Source: Metabacillus litoralis
Lineage (GTDB): Bacteria; Bacillota; Bacilli; Bacillales; Bacillaceae
DNA: 64,000 nucleotides
Reading direction: 5' to 3'
NCBI RefSeq assembly: GCF_020524045.1
Contig: NZ_JAIVKL010000015.1
Coordinates: 1 to 64,000 of the forward strand
The position numbers and the translations under genes were made by a program. A model generated the notes under the pieces. It was not told the origin of the DNA. It searched no databases and was given only the letters and a program-made list of their open reading frames with translations. Below are positions 17,031-27,590 of the stretch, piece by piece; positions within the stretch are counted from its first letter, which is position 1; each line of letters starts with the position of its first letter.

Positions 17031-18383
17031 ATGTATAAGCTAGTATTAACATTATTCATTTCAATTCTACTTTTCTCGTCTATACCAGTAAGTGCAGAGG
17101 AAAGTGAAGAAGAAACATGGCAAAATGAAATCGTATATTTTATAGAAGTAGATCGCTTTAATAATGGAGATCCACAAAATGATGGTGCTGAATTTAATCC
17201 TGATGATCCTTTAGCATATCATGGTGGAGATTTTGAAGGAATTGTTAGGAAGCTTGAATATATTAAAGAAATGGGTTTTTCAACAATTATCTTATCCTCA
17301 ATTTTTGAACAAGAAGATAATAATATCGCTGGAAAAATCAACGAACACTTTGGTACAGTTGAGGAACTTCAGAATCTTGTTTACGAATCACATAAGTTAA
17401 ACATTGATGTTCTTTTATCGCTTGATATAAATACTGGAAAAACTTATAGTATGGAAGATCGTGCTCAGCTAATTGAACAAGGAAGAAAATGGGTAAATGA
17501 ACTGGACATTAATGGCTATTACATTAATTATCCTGATGTCATTTCAGAGGATTTTTGGGAAGATTTCAATCAACAACTATCAGATAAATATTTAATAGGT
17601 GTGATGCAACAATATGATGAATCAAAGGTAGTCAGCTATATGGATTCTGGATTTGACTCTATTTTAAATACACCTTTTCAAGAAACAGCTTCAATGGTAT
17701 TTGATAATGTTGACAATAACCTATCAACCATATCTAAGGTGATAGAAGAAACTCCAAATCAATTAACAAACTATCTTGATAATAATCATACTGTTCGTTT
17801 TACTAGAAATTCAATTGAAAATAATCAACATCCTGGAAACAGATTTAAAATTGCATTTTCATACATGTATACTTTACCTGGAACTCCGTTTGTCTATTAT
17901 GGATCAGAAATTGCGTTAGATGGTGGAGAACCTCCATTAAATCGACCATTAATTAACTTCCAATCTGATGAAGAGTTAATAGATTATATGGGAAAGCTAG
18001 CGAAAATTAGAACCAATTTCCCTTCTCTAACAATGGGGGATTATCAGCTGTTATATGAAAAAGATGGAATGGTCATTTATAAACGCAGTTATCAAGAGGA
18101 AAGTGTTATTATAGCGATAAATAATTCTTCTAAGTCACAAAATGTGAGTATTCCGGCAAGTGAAATTGCTGAAGATAAGAAACTTCAAGGGTTATTAACT
18201 GGAGATGCATTTCAAGAAGAAAATAATCAATATGAGTTTATATTAGATCGTGAACTAGCAGAAGTATATGAAATTAAAGAAAAAACAGGCTTAAATATCC
18301 CGTTTATTAGTGTATTTATTATTGTCCCTTCATTATTTATCGGCTTTTTACTTTTAGCGAAAAGACGTGGAAAGAAAAAGTAA
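17031..18383 (+). CDS. Membrane-anchored GH13 homologue lacking catalytic residues
   Basis: 450 residues: signal peptide 1-22 (cut near VSAEE), alpha-amylase-like barrel, C-terminal membrane span about 422-443 followed by RRGKKK, so the barrel sits outside the cell. Compared with the intact neighbour at 14803-16553, every catalytic position is changed: DAVFNH becomes SLDINT, GWRLD becomes GYYIN (nucleophile Asp is N166, Arg is Tyr), VGEIW becomes IGVMQ (acid Glu is V191), SHDTPR becomes NNHTVR (Asp is H253). The fold around them (YYGSEIALDGGEPP) is kept. It is probably a binding or structural protein, not an enzyme. Ribosome site AGGAGG lies 13 bases off, rather far. Confidence 0.85.
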   Translation: MYKLVLTLFISILLFSSIPVSAEESEEETWQNEIVYFIEVDRFNNGDPQNDGAEFNPDDPLAYHGGDFEGIVRKLEYIKEMGFSTIILSSIFEQEDNNIAGKINEHFGTVEELQNLVYESHKLNIDVLLSLDINTGKTYSMEDRAQLIEQGRKWVNELDINGYYINYPDVISEDFWEDFNQQLSDKYLIGVMQQYDESKVVSYMDSGFDSILNTPFQETASMVFDNVDNNLSTISKVIEETPNQLTNYLDNNHTVRFTRNSIENNQHPGNRFKIAFSYMYTLPGTPFVYYGSEIALDGGEPPLNRPLINFQSDEELIDYMGKLAKIRTNFPSLTMGDYQLLYEKDGMVIYKRSYQEESVIIAINNSSKSQNVSIPASEIAEDKKLQGLLTGDAFQEENNQYEFILDRELAEVYEIKEKTGLNIPFISVFIIVPSLFIGFLLLAKRRGKKK

Positions 18384-18419
18384 TATAGCAATGGGGTAAA
18401 TTGTGTTAGTATCAAAATG

Positions 18420-18770
18420 AAGAGATTGGGACATAAGTATTTAAGCTAAAAATAAACCCGAATTATTAGGTGATTTGTCAATTAAACATTCACCTAATAA
18501 TTCGGGTTTTTATTTGTCGTCTTCAATAGGTTTTTGATTTAGAATACTATTTTGAAGAACTTAGTGGAATGGAGCGGAAGACACTCGACTCCTACGGGAA
18601 TTGAGGAAAGGCTGAGACCCCGCAGGCTTGCCGAGGAGGCTTAGCTTCCTCCCCGTGGAAAGCGAGTGTCTGCAGCGCAATGGAACGAACTTTTTTCTTT
18701 CAGGATAACTGAATTTAGATTTATTCGTCTTTTTGTATGAGTTCTTTAATATGTCCTAGCCTCTTTGTTT
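18420..18770. repeat. Repeat family A, copy 2 (inverted relative to copy 1)
   Basis: The reverse complement matches 8667-9016 along the whole 350 bp: GAGGCTAGGACATATTAAAG end, a shared AGACGAATAAATCTAAATTC block, GC-rich core, and the AACCCGAATTATTAGGTG hairpin (about 18457-18512). Like copy 1 it separates two convergent genes and probably ends both transcripts. Confidence 0.85.
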
Positions 18771-18800
18771 TCGTGTATATCCACTATACCAAAATGCAAC

Positions 18801-19670
18801 TTAACTATTTACAATTTTCCCGCCATTCACATGAATCATTTGTCCTGACATGTATGATGAATCATCACTAGCTAAAAAAACATAAGCTGGAGCCAGCTCT
18901 TCAGGTTGTCCAGGTCGTTTCATTGGCGTATTTGCGCCAAACGTAGCTACTTGATCAGCTGGGAAAGTAGAAGGAATAAGTGGTGTCCATATTGGTCCAG
19001 GTGCCACTCCATTTACACGAATTCCTTTTCCAGCAAGTGAAAGAGCTAATGATCTTGTGAAAGTTGTAATTGCACCTTTTGTAGCTGAGTAGTCTAAAAG
19101 CTGCTCATTACCAGCATATGCTGTCACAGATGATGTATTAACAATAGCGCTACCTTGCTTTAGATGTGGTAAAGCAGCTTTTGTTAAATAAAAGAATGAA
19201 AAGATATTTGTTCTAAACGTTCTTTCTAATTGCTCACTTGTTATATCTTCAATACCCTTTTGTGGATGCTGTTCAGCAGCATTATTGACTAAAATATCAA
19301 GAGAACCAAAGGTATCCATCGTTTGAGATACAATGTTTTGACAAACAGATTCATCACCGATATCACCAGAAATTAATAAACACTGCTGACCTTGTTTTTC
19401 AACATGTTTCTTCGTTTCTTCAGCATCTTTATGTTCATCCAAATAAGAAATGACTACATTGGCTCCTTCTTTTGCATAGAATACTGCAACTGCTCGTCCA
19501 ATTCCACTATCTCCACCCGTAATGATCGCAACTTTATTCTTAAGCTTACCACTACCTGTATATGACGAATCATCAAAAGTAGGTTGGGGATTCATTAAAT
19601 CTTCATGACCAGGTTGTACATCTTGATGTTGAGCTGGCATTGTTTGTTGTTGGTTTTGCTCTTTACTCAA
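18801..19670 (-). CDS. Short-chain dehydrogenase of the general-stress (YhxC/YdaD) type
   Basis: 289 residues. A hydrophilic Gln/Pro-rich N-terminal extension of about 40 residues precedes a classical SDR: TGGDSGIGRA cofactor loop, NNAAEQHP, catalytic Ser in NTSSVTAYAG, and YSATK (Tyr/Lys). The C-terminal part (GPIWTPLIPSTF, MSGQMIHVNGG) matches the group that includes B. subtilis general stress protein 39. Substrate unknown; NADP(H) or NAD(H) not decided. A good sigma-B promoter lies upstream, consistent with a stress role. Transcribed alone, ending against repeat A2. Confidence 0.85.
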   Translation of the reverse strand: MSKEQNQQQTMPAQHQDVQPGHEDLMNPQPTFDDSSYTGSGKLKNKVAIITGGDSGIGRAVAVFYAKEGANVVISYLDEHKDAEETKKHVEKQGQQCLLISGDIGDESVCQNIVSQTMDTFGSLDILVNNAAEQHPQKGIEDITSEQLERTFRTNIFSFFYLTKAALPHLKQGSAIVNTSSVTAYAGNEQLLDYSATKGAITTFTRSLALSLAGKGIRVNGVAPGPIWTPLIPSTFPADQVATFGANTPMKRPGQPEELAPAYVFLASDDSSYMSGQMIHVNGGKIVNS

Positions 19671-19755
19671 TTTGTTTTCCTCCTCAAATTTTTTATCACT
19701 GTAAAGTATTATGTGAAAAAACGTCTGAAAGTATGTTTATAAGATTGGTATTGAT

Positions 19756-19781
19756 ATTCCCACTATTGTTTAAACTTAAAC
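19756..19781 (-). promoter_or_regulatory. Sigma-B promoter of the SDR gene
   Basis: On the minus strand GTTTAA (19781-19776), 14-base spacer, GGGAAT (19761-19756). This fits the general-stress consensus GTTTAA-N12-15-GGGTAT with one mismatch, about 85 bases before the start codon. Confidence 0.75.
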
Positions 19782-19903
19782 AGTTATTGTAGAAGAGGAG
19801 GAAAAATAAGGTGAAGTAGTTGTTAACATTGATAAAGGGTTAGATATATCTTAGAAGTTCTACTTATGGTACCTAAGGAAAGATGCATCTAAAGCAATAA
19901 AAA

Positions 19904-19929
19904 TAGCCCTGAAAAGATATTCAGGGCTG
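19904..19929 (-). terminator. Terminator of the metH operon
   Basis: AGCCCTGAA pairs with TTCAGGGCT around a 6-base loop; on the minus strand the stem is followed by ATTTTTA. Confidence 0.8.
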
Positions 19930-19947
19930 CTTTTTATTGCTTGGAAC

Positions 19948-22900
19948 TTACATCACATTGAAATATTTTGCATCTGGATGGGCAACAACAATTGCCGTTA
20001 CAGATGCTTCAGGAGACATCATAAATCCTTCAGTTAATTCAATGCCAATATCTTCAGGTCTTAACAAATTAAATAATTTTTCTTGATCTTCTAGGTCTGG
20101 ACAAGCTGGGTAACCGAATGAATACCTTTGTCCTTGATATTTTGCAGAAAAACGTTGATCCATTGTGAAATCTGGAGCATCAGGAAAGCCCCAACGATCA
20201 CGGATAAGCTGATGTGTACGCTCTGCTAAACCTTCAGCAAGCTCTAAAGCTAAAGCTTGAACAGCATGACTCTTTAAATAGTCGCCTTGCTCTTTAAATC
20301 CTTGTGCAAGCTCACGAATTTCACTTCCAGCAGTAACAGCAAACATCGCAACATAATCAAAGCCATCAGATTGTTTCGGACGAACATAATCTGAAATACA
20401 ACGATAAGGTAATTTATCTTGTCTTGGAAAATCAAATGTTTGTAAAATAACATCCGTATTGTTTGGATCTAAGATATGAAGTTTATTTTCTTCACTATAA
20501 GATGGGAAAAATTGATACGTAGCAGCAGGCTTGAACCATTTATTTCTTGCTCCATCTTTTAAAAGCTCTTGAATAAGCTCGTATAGTTCCATTGTTTTTG
20601 GATCTTTCTTTTTGATAAGCTCTTTAATTTTTCCTTTTAATCCAAGATGATGACCAATTAACATTTGCATATTCACATATGGAATAATCTGCGTCAACTC
20701 TATGTTTCTTAGGATGTGGCGCTTTGTATCATTTGGTTGGAAAATTGGTGCTTCTGTTAATTGACCTCGTTTTTCTAATAAATCAGTAACTGCCTTTGAT
20801 TGTGGTGCTTTTGTTTTTGTTTCTTCTGTAACAGCCGCTTCATCATGAATAGCAAATGACTCAGGAGATGTACGTAACTGATTTGCTAGAGATAAGCCAT
20901 CCATTGCGTCTTTTGCATACACAACTGGTCCTTTATATTGTGGAGCGATTTTCATTCTTGTAAATTTACGAGAAAGAGCTGCTCCACCAACTAAAATTGG
21001 AAGGTCACAATTTGCATCCTGTAAATCTTTCGCTGTTATAACCATCTGCTGTGCCGATTTAACTAATAAGCCAGAAAGCCCAATAAGGTCAGGGTTTTCG
21101 TCTCTAACAGCTTGAATCAATGTCTGAGGTGTAACTTTTATCCCTAGATCAACCACTTTAAAGCCATTATTACTTAAAATAATGTCTACAAGGTTTTTCC
21201 CAATATCATGTACATCACCTTTTACAGTAGCTAACAGAATTTTCCCTTTACCACTATCATCTTTCTTTTCCATAAATTGCTCAAGGTATGAAACAGATGC
21301 TTTCATCACTTCAGCACTTTGGAGAACTTCTGCTACAATCAGCTGATTATCGTTAAATAACACACCAACCTCGGCCATTCCAGTCATAAGTGGTCCGTTG
21401 ATAATATCTAATGGTGCTTCGAATTTTTTTAGAGCTAATTCTAGATCAGGAAGAAGACCTTCTTTTGTTCCTTCTACAATGTATTGAGCAAGTCTTTCTT
21501 CAAGCGGAAGATTTTTAACAGGCTTTTTATCCTCTTTTTTCTTGCCACGATAAAAGTTTGTAAATGTGGCAAGAGATTCATCTGTTGTTTTAAATAACAG
21601 TGTCTCTGCCATTTCAATTTCTTCTTTTGGAATTGAAGCAAAGCGTTCTAATTTTTCAGTGTTAACAATCGCATAATCAAGACCCGCTTGTGTACAGTGA
21701 TAAAGGTAAACAGCGTTTAATACTTCTCGGCCAACAGGGGGGAGACCAAAAGAAACATTACTAACACCTAATATTGTTAAACATTCTGGTAAGTGTTCTT
21801 TTATTAATTGAATTCCTCGAACTGTTTCATTTGCTGATCCAATATATTGCTCATCACCTGTACCAACAGGGAATACAAGTGGATCAAAAATAAGGTCGCT
21901 AGCTTTTAATCCATGTTTTTTAACAAGAAGATCATGTGAGCGAATGGCTACTTCAAGCTTCTTTTCTGCTGTTAATGCCATACCAATTTCATCAATCGTT
22001 CCAACAACTAATGATCCACCATATTTCTTAACAAGTGGGACAATTGCATCAAAACGTTCTTCACCATCTTCAAGATTGATCGAATTGATGATGGCCTTTC
22101 CTTGCGAATATTTTAATGCTCTCTCAATAACAAGCTCATCAGTTGAATCAATAACAAGAGGAGCTTTTACTTTTTTTACAACCTCAGGGATAAATGCTTC
22201 CATATCCTCTAGTTCATCTCGATCAGGATCTGCTAAACATATATCGATAACATGCGCACCGTTTTTTACTTGTGCTCTAGCAATTTCTGAGGCTTCTTCA
22301 AATTTACCTTCAGCAATTAATCTCTTAAATTTACGTGAACCGATAACATTCGTACGCTCACCAACAAACAATGGGCGCATTCCTTCTTCGTAAAGAAGGG
22401 CATCAATTCCAGAAACTGTATGACCACTTGATACTTCCTCCATTTTTCGAGGTGATATCGTAGCAACAGCTTCAGTTAATGCTTTTATATGCTCTGGCGT
22501 TGTACCACAGCAACCGCCAATTAAATTAAGCCAACCTTGTTCAGCGAAGGCAACTAATTTTTTTGCCAGTGAGTCAGGTGATTCATGATAGTTTCCTTCT
22601 TCATCAGGTAAACCAGCATTAGGGTAGCAACTTACCGCTGTATTTGCTAAACCTGATAATGTACGAATATGGTCAGTCATAAATTCTGGACCTGTTGCAC
22701 AGTTTAGACCAACAGAAAGAGGTTTCATATGTTCTAGTGATACATAAAATGCTTCAATATCCTGACCAGCCAAAGTTGTTCCCATTGGCTCAATTGTACC
22801 TGAAACCATAAGAGGTAATTCTTTACCTGTTGTTTCAAATGCTTTTTGAATACCTAGAAATCCAGCTTTTACATTCAACATATCTTGACTTGTTTCAAGA

Positions 22901-23373
22901 AGTAATAAATCTGCTCCACCAATAATGAGACCTCTAGCTTGTTCTTCATAGTTGTCGATCAAAATATCAAATGTTGTTCCACCAGTAACAGAAAGTGTCT
23001 TCGTTGTAGGACCCATTGCACCGGCAACAAATCTTGGTTTCTCTGCTGTTGAATATTTTTCAGCTGCTCTTTTAGCAATTTGTGCAGATTCAATATTTAA
23101 CTCTAATGCCATAGGTCCGAGATCATATTCATCTAAAACAATACTAGTAGCGCCAAATGTATTAGTAGATATAATGTCAGAGCCTGCTTCTAAGTATGCT
23201 TCATGAATAGACTCGATCACATTAGGAGCTGTTCGTGTTAAGTATTCATTGCAGCCTTCATAATCCTCACCATCAAAATCTTCTGCTGTAAGGTCTGCAG
23301 CTTGAATCATTGTCCCCATTGCTCCATCGAGTACAAGGATTCTTTTTTCTAGTTCTTTTTTGATGCTACACAT
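19948..23373 (-). CDS. metH: Cobalamin-dependent methionine synthase
   Basis: 1141 residues. It moves the methyl of 5-methyl-tetrahydrofolate via cobalamin to homocysteine. Domains in order: homocysteine-binding (GAMGTMIQ at the start, zinc cysteines in LNCATG and GGCCGTT), pterin-binding (about 325-600), B12 cap and Rossmann module with GDVHDIGKN (His ligand) near 720, and the C-terminal SAM-dependent reactivation domain. All four are complete. The ATG at 23373 has GAGAGGAAG 7 bases upstream and overlaps the end of yitJ by 8 bases, so the two are translationally coupled under one S-box. B. subtilis relies on MetE instead, so this host needs or makes B12. Confidence 0.95.
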   Translation of the reverse strand: MCSIKKELEKRILVLDGAMGTMIQAADLTAEDFDGEDYEGCNEYLTRTAPNVIESIHEAYLEAGSDIISTNTFGATSIVLDEYDLGPMALELNIESAQIAKRAAEKYSTAEKPRFVAGAMGPTTKTLSVTGGTTFDILIDNYEEQARGLIIGGADLLLLETSQDMLNVKAGFLGIQKAFETTGKELPLMVSGTIEPMGTTLAGQDIEAFYVSLEHMKPLSVGLNCATGPEFMTDHIRTLSGLANTAVSCYPNAGLPDEEGNYHESPDSLAKKLVAFAEQGWLNLIGGCCGTTPEHIKALTEAVATISPRKMEEVSSGHTVSGIDALLYEEGMRPLFVGERTNVIGSRKFKRLIAEGKFEEASEIARAQVKNGAHVIDICLADPDRDELEDMEAFIPEVVKKVKAPLVIDSTDELVIERALKYSQGKAIINSINLEDGEERFDAIVPLVKKYGGSLVVGTIDEIGMALTAEKKLEVAIRSHDLLVKKHGLKASDLIFDPLVFPVGTGDEQYIGSANETVRGIQLIKEHLPECLTILGVSNVSFGLPPVGREVLNAVYLYHCTQAGLDYAIVNTEKLERFASIPKEEIEMAETLLFKTTDESLATFTNFYRGKKKEDKKPVKNLPLEERLAQYIVEGTKEGLLPDLELALKKFEAPLDIINGPLMTGMAEVGVLFNDNQLIVAEVLQSAEVMKASVSYLEQFMEKKDDSGKGKILLATVKGDVHDIGKNLVDIILSNNGFKVVDLGIKVTPQTLIQAVRDENPDLIGLSGLLVKSAQQMVITAKDLQDANCDLPILVGGAALSRKFTRMKIAPQYKGPVVYAKDAMDGLSLANQLRTSPESFAIHDEAAVTEETKTKAPQSKAVTDLLEKRGQLTEAPIFQPNDTKRHILRNIELTQIIPYVNMQMLIGHHLGLKGKIKELIKKKDPKTMELYELIQELLKDGARNKWFKPAATYQFFPSYSEENKLHILDPNNTDVILQTFDFPRQDKLPYRCISDYVRPKQSDGFDYVAMFAVTAGSEIRELAQGFKEQGDYLKSHAVQALALELAEGLAERTHQLIRDRWGFPDAPDFTMDQRFSAKYQGQRYSFGYPACPDLEDQEKLFNLLRPEDIGIELTEGFMMSPEASVTAIVVAHPDAKYFNVM

Positions 23374-25225
23374 GTGTAATCTTCCTCTCAGCTCGCTGTT
23401 TTTCCTTTTCATGGATGTAATTTGTTAATTCCACTGTAAGGTCATATTGTAAAAATGGTGTAATTAAATAAATACCGTTAAATAAATCAAATGCTGTGTC
23501 AATTAAGTCTTTGGCAATAGCTAAGCCTTCTAGTCGAGCTTGCTCTTTATCTGTTCCAGCTGCAGCCATTGTTTTGCGAATCGAATCAGATAATTTGATT
23601 CCAGGTATTTCATTATGAATAAATTCAGCGTTACGGCTAGATGTTAATGGCATAATACCGATATAAATTGGTGCTTTTAAATTTCTTGTTTCTTCATATA
23701 CATCAATAATTTGTTGATTCGAATAAAGCGGCTGTGAAATAAAATAATCTGCACCATGAGCAATTTTCTTCTCAAGTCTTACCACAGCTTTATCTAAGTG
23801 TCGCACATTAGGATTAAAGGCAGCAGCAACAGAGAAATTCGTTTTATCACCTAATGGTTTACCAGAATAAGAGACACCTTCATTAAATTGTTTGATTAAA
23901 CTAATTAAGTCAAACGATGAAACGTCATACACAGAAGTTGCCCCAGGAAAATCTCCAATTTTCGATGGATCTCCTGTAATCGCTAATACATCTGACATCC
24001 CTAGTGAATGTAAGCCCATTAAGTGGGATTGTAAGCCGATCAAGTTACGATCACGACAGGTAATATGAATTAATGTACGTGCACCTGTTTTTTCTTTTGC
24101 TAAAATACCAGCTGCAAGGTTACTAATTCGTGGTGATGCAAGAGAGTTATCTGCAAGAGTTAATGCATCAATTCCTGCATCATGAAGTGCTTGTGCACCG
24201 TCAAGGAATTTGGTCATTCCTAATTTTTTAGGAGGATCTAATTCAACGATAACGGAGCGCTTTTGCAAAACTATATCTTGTAATGGTGGCAAATCCTCAG
24301 AGTGATCGGAAGAAACAGTGACGATATTATTCTTTGGAATGCGCACATGTTTATCTGTAATAGGAGCTAAGTCGGCAACTGCTTCTGCCATTGCTTTTAT
24401 ATGGTTAGGTGTTGTACCACAACAGCCTCCAATTAATCTCACACCTTGCTCTCTAAATTTAAGTGCGCTTTCCTTAAAGTAGCTTTCATCAGATTCATAA
24501 ACAAGGCGACCCTCATTCATTGCAGGTAAACTACTGTTTGGAAATACGGATAAGTAAGTTTCTTTTGGAATTGGCACTTCTTCTAGTGATTGAATCATAT
24601 GATAAGGACCTAATCGACAATTTAAGCCAACCACATTTGCCCCCAATTCTTCTAATGTTAAAAAACCATCTCTTAATGAAGTACCATCCTGCAATACACC
24701 AGCTTCATGCAGTGAAACATTTGCAATGATCGGTTTATTTGTTTCTTTACGAGCAATCTGAAGTACTGCTTTCATTTCTTCTAAATCATAATAAGTTTCT
24801 AGTAAAATACCATCTACATCTTCATTCAACAAAATGAAAAGCTGTTCTCTGAAATTACGTTTAATTTCATCGTTTGAGTGGGCACTTTTTTTGAAAGAGC
24901 GAACTCCACCAATTGTTCCGAAAACGTAAGCGGAGTTAGCTGCTGCTTTTTTCGCTATAGAAACAGCTTGTTTATTAATCTGTCTAATCTCATCTTCTAG
25001 CCCATAGCGAGAGAGTTTAATATCATTTGCACCGTACGTATTTGTTTGAATAAGATTTGCTCCTGCTTGAATATACGCTTCATGAACATGTTGAACGTCA
25101 TTAGGTTTTGAGAGGTTCAATTCTTCAAAACATCGATCAACACCATGAGAATAAAGCATTGTTCCCATAGCTCCATCACCAATTAAAATCTTATTCTTTA
25201 AATCTTCCAAAAATTTGTTTGCCAC
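23366..25225 (-). CDS. yitJ: Bifunctional homocysteine S-methyltransferase / methylene-THF reductase
   Basis: 619 residues. The N-terminal half is a homocysteine methyltransferase ([28 protein letters not shown] zinc cysteines); the C-terminal half is a MetF-type reductase ([25 protein letters not shown]) that makes 5-methyl-THF for MetH. GTG start behind GGAGG. First gene of the operon; its leader holds an S-box riboswitch and terminator. Having both YitJ and MetH means two homocysteine methylating domains in a single operon. Known from B. subtilis as an S-box gene, in the same order before yitK and yitL. Confidence 0.9.
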   Translation of the reverse strand: MANKFLEDLKNKILIGDGAMGTMLYSHGVDRCFEELNLSKPNDVQHVHEAYIQAGANLIQTNTYGANDIKLSRYGLEDEIRQINKQAVSIAKKAAANSAYVFGTIGGVRSFKKSAHSNDEIKRNFREQLFILLNEDVDGILLETYYDLEEMKAVLQIARKETNKPIIANVSLHEAGVLQDGTSLRDGFLTLEELGANVVGLNCRLGPYHMIQSLEEVPIPKETYLSVFPNSSLPAMNEGRLVYESDESYFKESALKFREQGVRLIGGCCGTTPNHIKAMAEAVADLAPITDKHVRIPKNNIVTVSSDHSEDLPPLQDIVLQKRSVIVELDPPKKLGMTKFLDGAQALHDAGIDALTLADNSLASPRISNLAAGILAKEKTGARTLIHITCRDRNLIGLQSHLMGLHSLGMSDVLAITGDPSKIGDFPGATSVYDVSSFDLISLIKQFNEGVSYSGKPLGDKTNFSVAAAFNPNVRHLDKAVVRLEKKIAHGADYFISQPLYSNQQIIDVYEETRNLKAPIYIGIMPLTSSRNAEFIHNEIPGIKLSDSIRKTMAAAGTDKEQARLEGLAIAKDLIDTAFDLFNGIYLITPFLQYDLTVELTNYIHEKEKQRAERKITHV

Positions 25226-25278
25226 AGAAATATCCTCCGTTCTTCTAAGTGAATAGGATAAAGCTTTATTATAAAATA

Positions 25279-25304
25279 AAAAAAGCCTTCTTAAGAAGAA
25301 GACT
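25279..25304 (-). terminator. Riboswitch-controlled terminator of yitJ-metH
   Basis: Minus strand: AGTCTTCTT, loop CTT, AAGAAGGCT, then TTTTTT. It lies between the SAM riboswitch and the yitJ start and should form when SAM is bound. Confidence 0.85.
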
Positions 25305-25321
25305 GAATGATCATAAGCTTC

Positions 25322-25525
25322 CCCTTATCTTTCAAGCATTTTACATGCTTATCTGGAATTAGCACCTTGGCACTCAGGAGAGAAATCGTAGGTATTATTT
25401 GATTATGTTGAGAAGATAACTAAGAGTTATTTACTCAATTTAATCAAGCTAATCTAGGATTTTCACTCGTTTGAACCGGTTGCTGAAGCTTCAATGGGCC
25501 AGTCCCTCAGCTTCTCTTGATAAGA
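25322..25525 (-). promoter_or_regulatory. SAM-I (S-box) riboswitch
   Basis: Read on the minus strand: CTTATCAAGAG at the 5' end, GAGGGACTGGCCC, CAGCAACC, AAGGTGCTAATTCC, and GAAAGATAAGG at the 3' end, all conserved S-box blocks in the right order. P1 is TCTTATC with GATAAGG. The P3 arm is longer than usual. High SAM should favour the terminator downstream and switch off yitJ-metH. Confidence 0.95.
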
Positions 25526-25678
25526 TATGAAATTACATATTTACTTTAATGCAATAAAAAGTATTACAACTAATTTATCTAATATTTAGAAAAATATCAA
25601 TAGCAAAATGACAATTTGTATAATGTAAGCGTTTTTTTGTTGGTGAGTAGATAATAAATGGTGAAAAAATGTAAAAAT

Positions 25679-25710
25679 GGGGTCAGACCCCTGTTAAGGA
25701 GTCTGACCCC
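25679..25710 (-). terminator. Terminator of yitK, GGGGTCAGAC type
   Basis: GGGGTCAGAC ... GTCTGACCCC, a perfect 10-bp stem; minus-strand side followed by ATTTTTAC. A related stem (TGGGTCAG ... CTGACCCA) occurs at 57752-57782. Confidence 0.75.
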
Positions 25711-25733
25711 AAAAATTCAATTTAGATCACTTA

Positions 25734-26225
25734 TTAGCGGTAATTGATGAATTGAACATCAATTGGTAGATCTGCTTCTCTTATTGCTGAGATCACAGAT
25801 TGGAGGTCGTCTCTACTTTTTCCTGTTACACGGATTTGATCATCTTGAATTTGTGTTTTAACTTTCAGACCTTTATCTTTAATGATGCTGTTGATTTTTT
25901 TAGCATTGTCTTTATCAATACCTGAAACCAATTCAGCTTTTTGGCGAACAGTACCACCAGATGCATTTTCTAATTTCTTATAAGAAATGTTTTTTATCGG
26001 AACATCTCGTTTTATAAGCTTTGAAATTAAAACATCTTTAAGTTGCTCTAACTTATATTCATCATCAGATACTAAAACAAGCTCTTCTTTTTCTAATGAA
26101 ATCGTACTTTTACTACCTTTAAAGTCATATCGAGTAGCAATTTCTTTCATTGCAATATTAATTGCGTTTGTTACCTCAGGGAATTCAATTTTTGATACAA
26201 TGTCAAATGAATTATCTTTAGCCAT
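25734..26225 (-). CDS. yitK: YitK/YajQ family nucleotide-binding protein
   Basis: 163 residues, normal length for UPF0234. Start [11 protein letters not shown] behind GGAGG; the longer frame upstream adds a spurious hydrophobic stretch with no ribosome site. Two RNP-like alpha/beta domains are typical; the block [11 protein letters not shown] (about 28-38) and the end [15 protein letters not shown] are family hallmarks. YajQ proteins bind nucleic acid or, in some Gram-negatives, cyclic di-GMP; the role in Bacilli is open. Between yitJ and yitL as in B. subtilis. Confidence 0.9.
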   Translation of the reverse strand: MAKDNSFDIVSKIEFPEVTNAINIAMKEIATRYDFKGSKSTISLEKEELVLVSDDEYKLEQLKDVLISKLIKRDVPIKNISYKKLENASGGTVRQKAELVSGIDKDNAKKINSIIKDKGLKVKTQIQDDQIRVTGKSRDDLQSVISAIREADLPIDVQFINYR

Positions 26226-26576
26226 AATTATCCTCCATAACGTATATAATATAGGTTGATTATAGTAAAATAAAACAAGCATCACAACTATTACGTAAAA
26301 CAACAAGTAAGCTCCTTGTACTTTAGGACGATATAAGGAAGACTATTTAAAGCTAAGTGTTGAAATTACCACTTTGTAGATAGAATGAATATAAGAGGCT
26401 CATGCCTTGAAAAGTGGAGTAAAGAAAGACACCTATAGCACTGATTTTTTGAGTGCACTCCCGGACTTTTTAGATTCTTCATGTGGAATGTGAGCAGCAA
26501 GTAAGGCTTTTTTATAGTAGGAAAAAGTACAAAAACAATCTTAAACCTTATGGTTGAAGTTTATAGACGAAAGGAT

Positions 26577-27446
26577 ATGAAAAATCGAATGATACCAGGT
26601 ACATTTGAAACATTAACGATAGACGAGAAAGTGGATTATGGCTATTTTTTAACAGATGGACATGAACGTGTGCTGTTACACAATAATGAAGTGACAGAGG
26701 AAATCAAAGTAGGAGAAGAAATTGAGGTGTTTTTTGGCGTAGATTCTCAAGACCGTTTATACGCTACGATGAAAAAACCGTTGATTACTGAAGATACATA
26801 TGGATGGGTAGAAGTTGTTGATGTAGTTGAAGATATGGGTGCATTTGTATACTTTGGCTTAAGTAAAGATGGCTTAGTCGCTCAAGATCATCTTCCGTTT
26901 TTAAGAGAGGTTTGGCCAAATGTAGGAGACAGGCTTTACTGTACGTTAAAGGTTTCACATAATGGTAAGTTTTTTGTTCGTCCAGCGACAGAGGAGATTG
27001 TTGAACCACTTTTTAAAGATGCAGACAGATCACTATTTAATAAAGAAATAACTGGAACCGTTTATCGAATGATTATTGCAGGTTCATTTATTATAACGGA
27101 AGAAGGATATAAGGGCTTTATTCATTCTTCACAAAGACAAGTAGAGCCGCGTTTAGGTGAAAAAGTGACAGGAAGAGTCATTGATGTGAAAGAAGATGGA
27201 ACAATTAATGTTTCTTTGCTTCCAAGAAAGCATGAGGCGTTAAGTGGGGATGCGGAGAGAATTTATGCATATATGCAAGAACGTGGGGGGGCAATGCCTT
27301 TCACAGATAAAAGTGATCCAGATGATATTAAAGAACGTTTTGATCTTAGTAAGGCAGCATTTAAGCGAGCACTCGGTCATTTAATGAAAAATGACCGAGT
27401 GTATCAAGAAGAAGGTTGGACTTACTTTAAAGATACAAAAAAATAA
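26577..27446 (+). CDS. yitL: YitL/CvfB, S1-like RNA-binding protein
   Basis: About 289 residues: several S1-like beta-barrels (GYFLTDGHERVLLHNNE, then GAFVYFGLSKDGLVAQDHLP, then GEKVTGRVIDVKEDGTINVSL) and a C-terminal winged helix, the architecture of CvfB, a regulator of virulence and RNA metabolism in staphylococci. The start is uncertain: ATG 26577 lies too close to AAGGA, ATG 26589 lies 13 bases off and fits the family best, and an ATG at 26550 has no site. Followed by its own terminator. Confidence 0.85.
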   Translation: MKNRMIPGTFETLTIDEKVDYGYFLTDGHERVLLHNNEVTEEIKVGEEIEVFFGVDSQDRLYATMKKPLITEDTYGWVEVVDVVEDMGAFVYFGLSKDGLVAQDHLPFLREVWPNVGDRLYCTLKVSHNGKFFVRPATEEIVEPLFKDADRSLFNKEITGTVYRMIIAGSFIITEEGYKGFIHSSQRQVEPRLGEKVTGRVIDVKEDGTINVSLLPRKHEALSGDAERIYAYMQERGGAMPFTDKSDPDDIKERFDLSKAAFKRALGHLMKNDRVYQEEGWTYFKDTKK

Positions 27447-27458
27447 TGAACAGAATGT

Positions 27459-27500
27459 AACGGTTTTCACTATTGAAAGATAAGTGAAAGTCGTTTTTTT
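27459..27500 (+). terminator. Terminator of yitL
   Basis: AACGGTTTTCACT and AGTGAAAGTCGTT pair (two G-U pairs) and are followed by TTTTTTT. Confidence 0.7.
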
Positions 27501-27590
27501 GTTTTTAACATGATTACGGATAATAAAAGAAATATGATTAAATACGTAAAAAAATGCTGAATATTGTCGATAAAAAGGAGGTGTTTAAAA

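Noticed and set aside
21944-22393. Ser-rich 149-codon ORF opposite metH
   Set aside because: Typical antisense frame of a long gene; no start signals.
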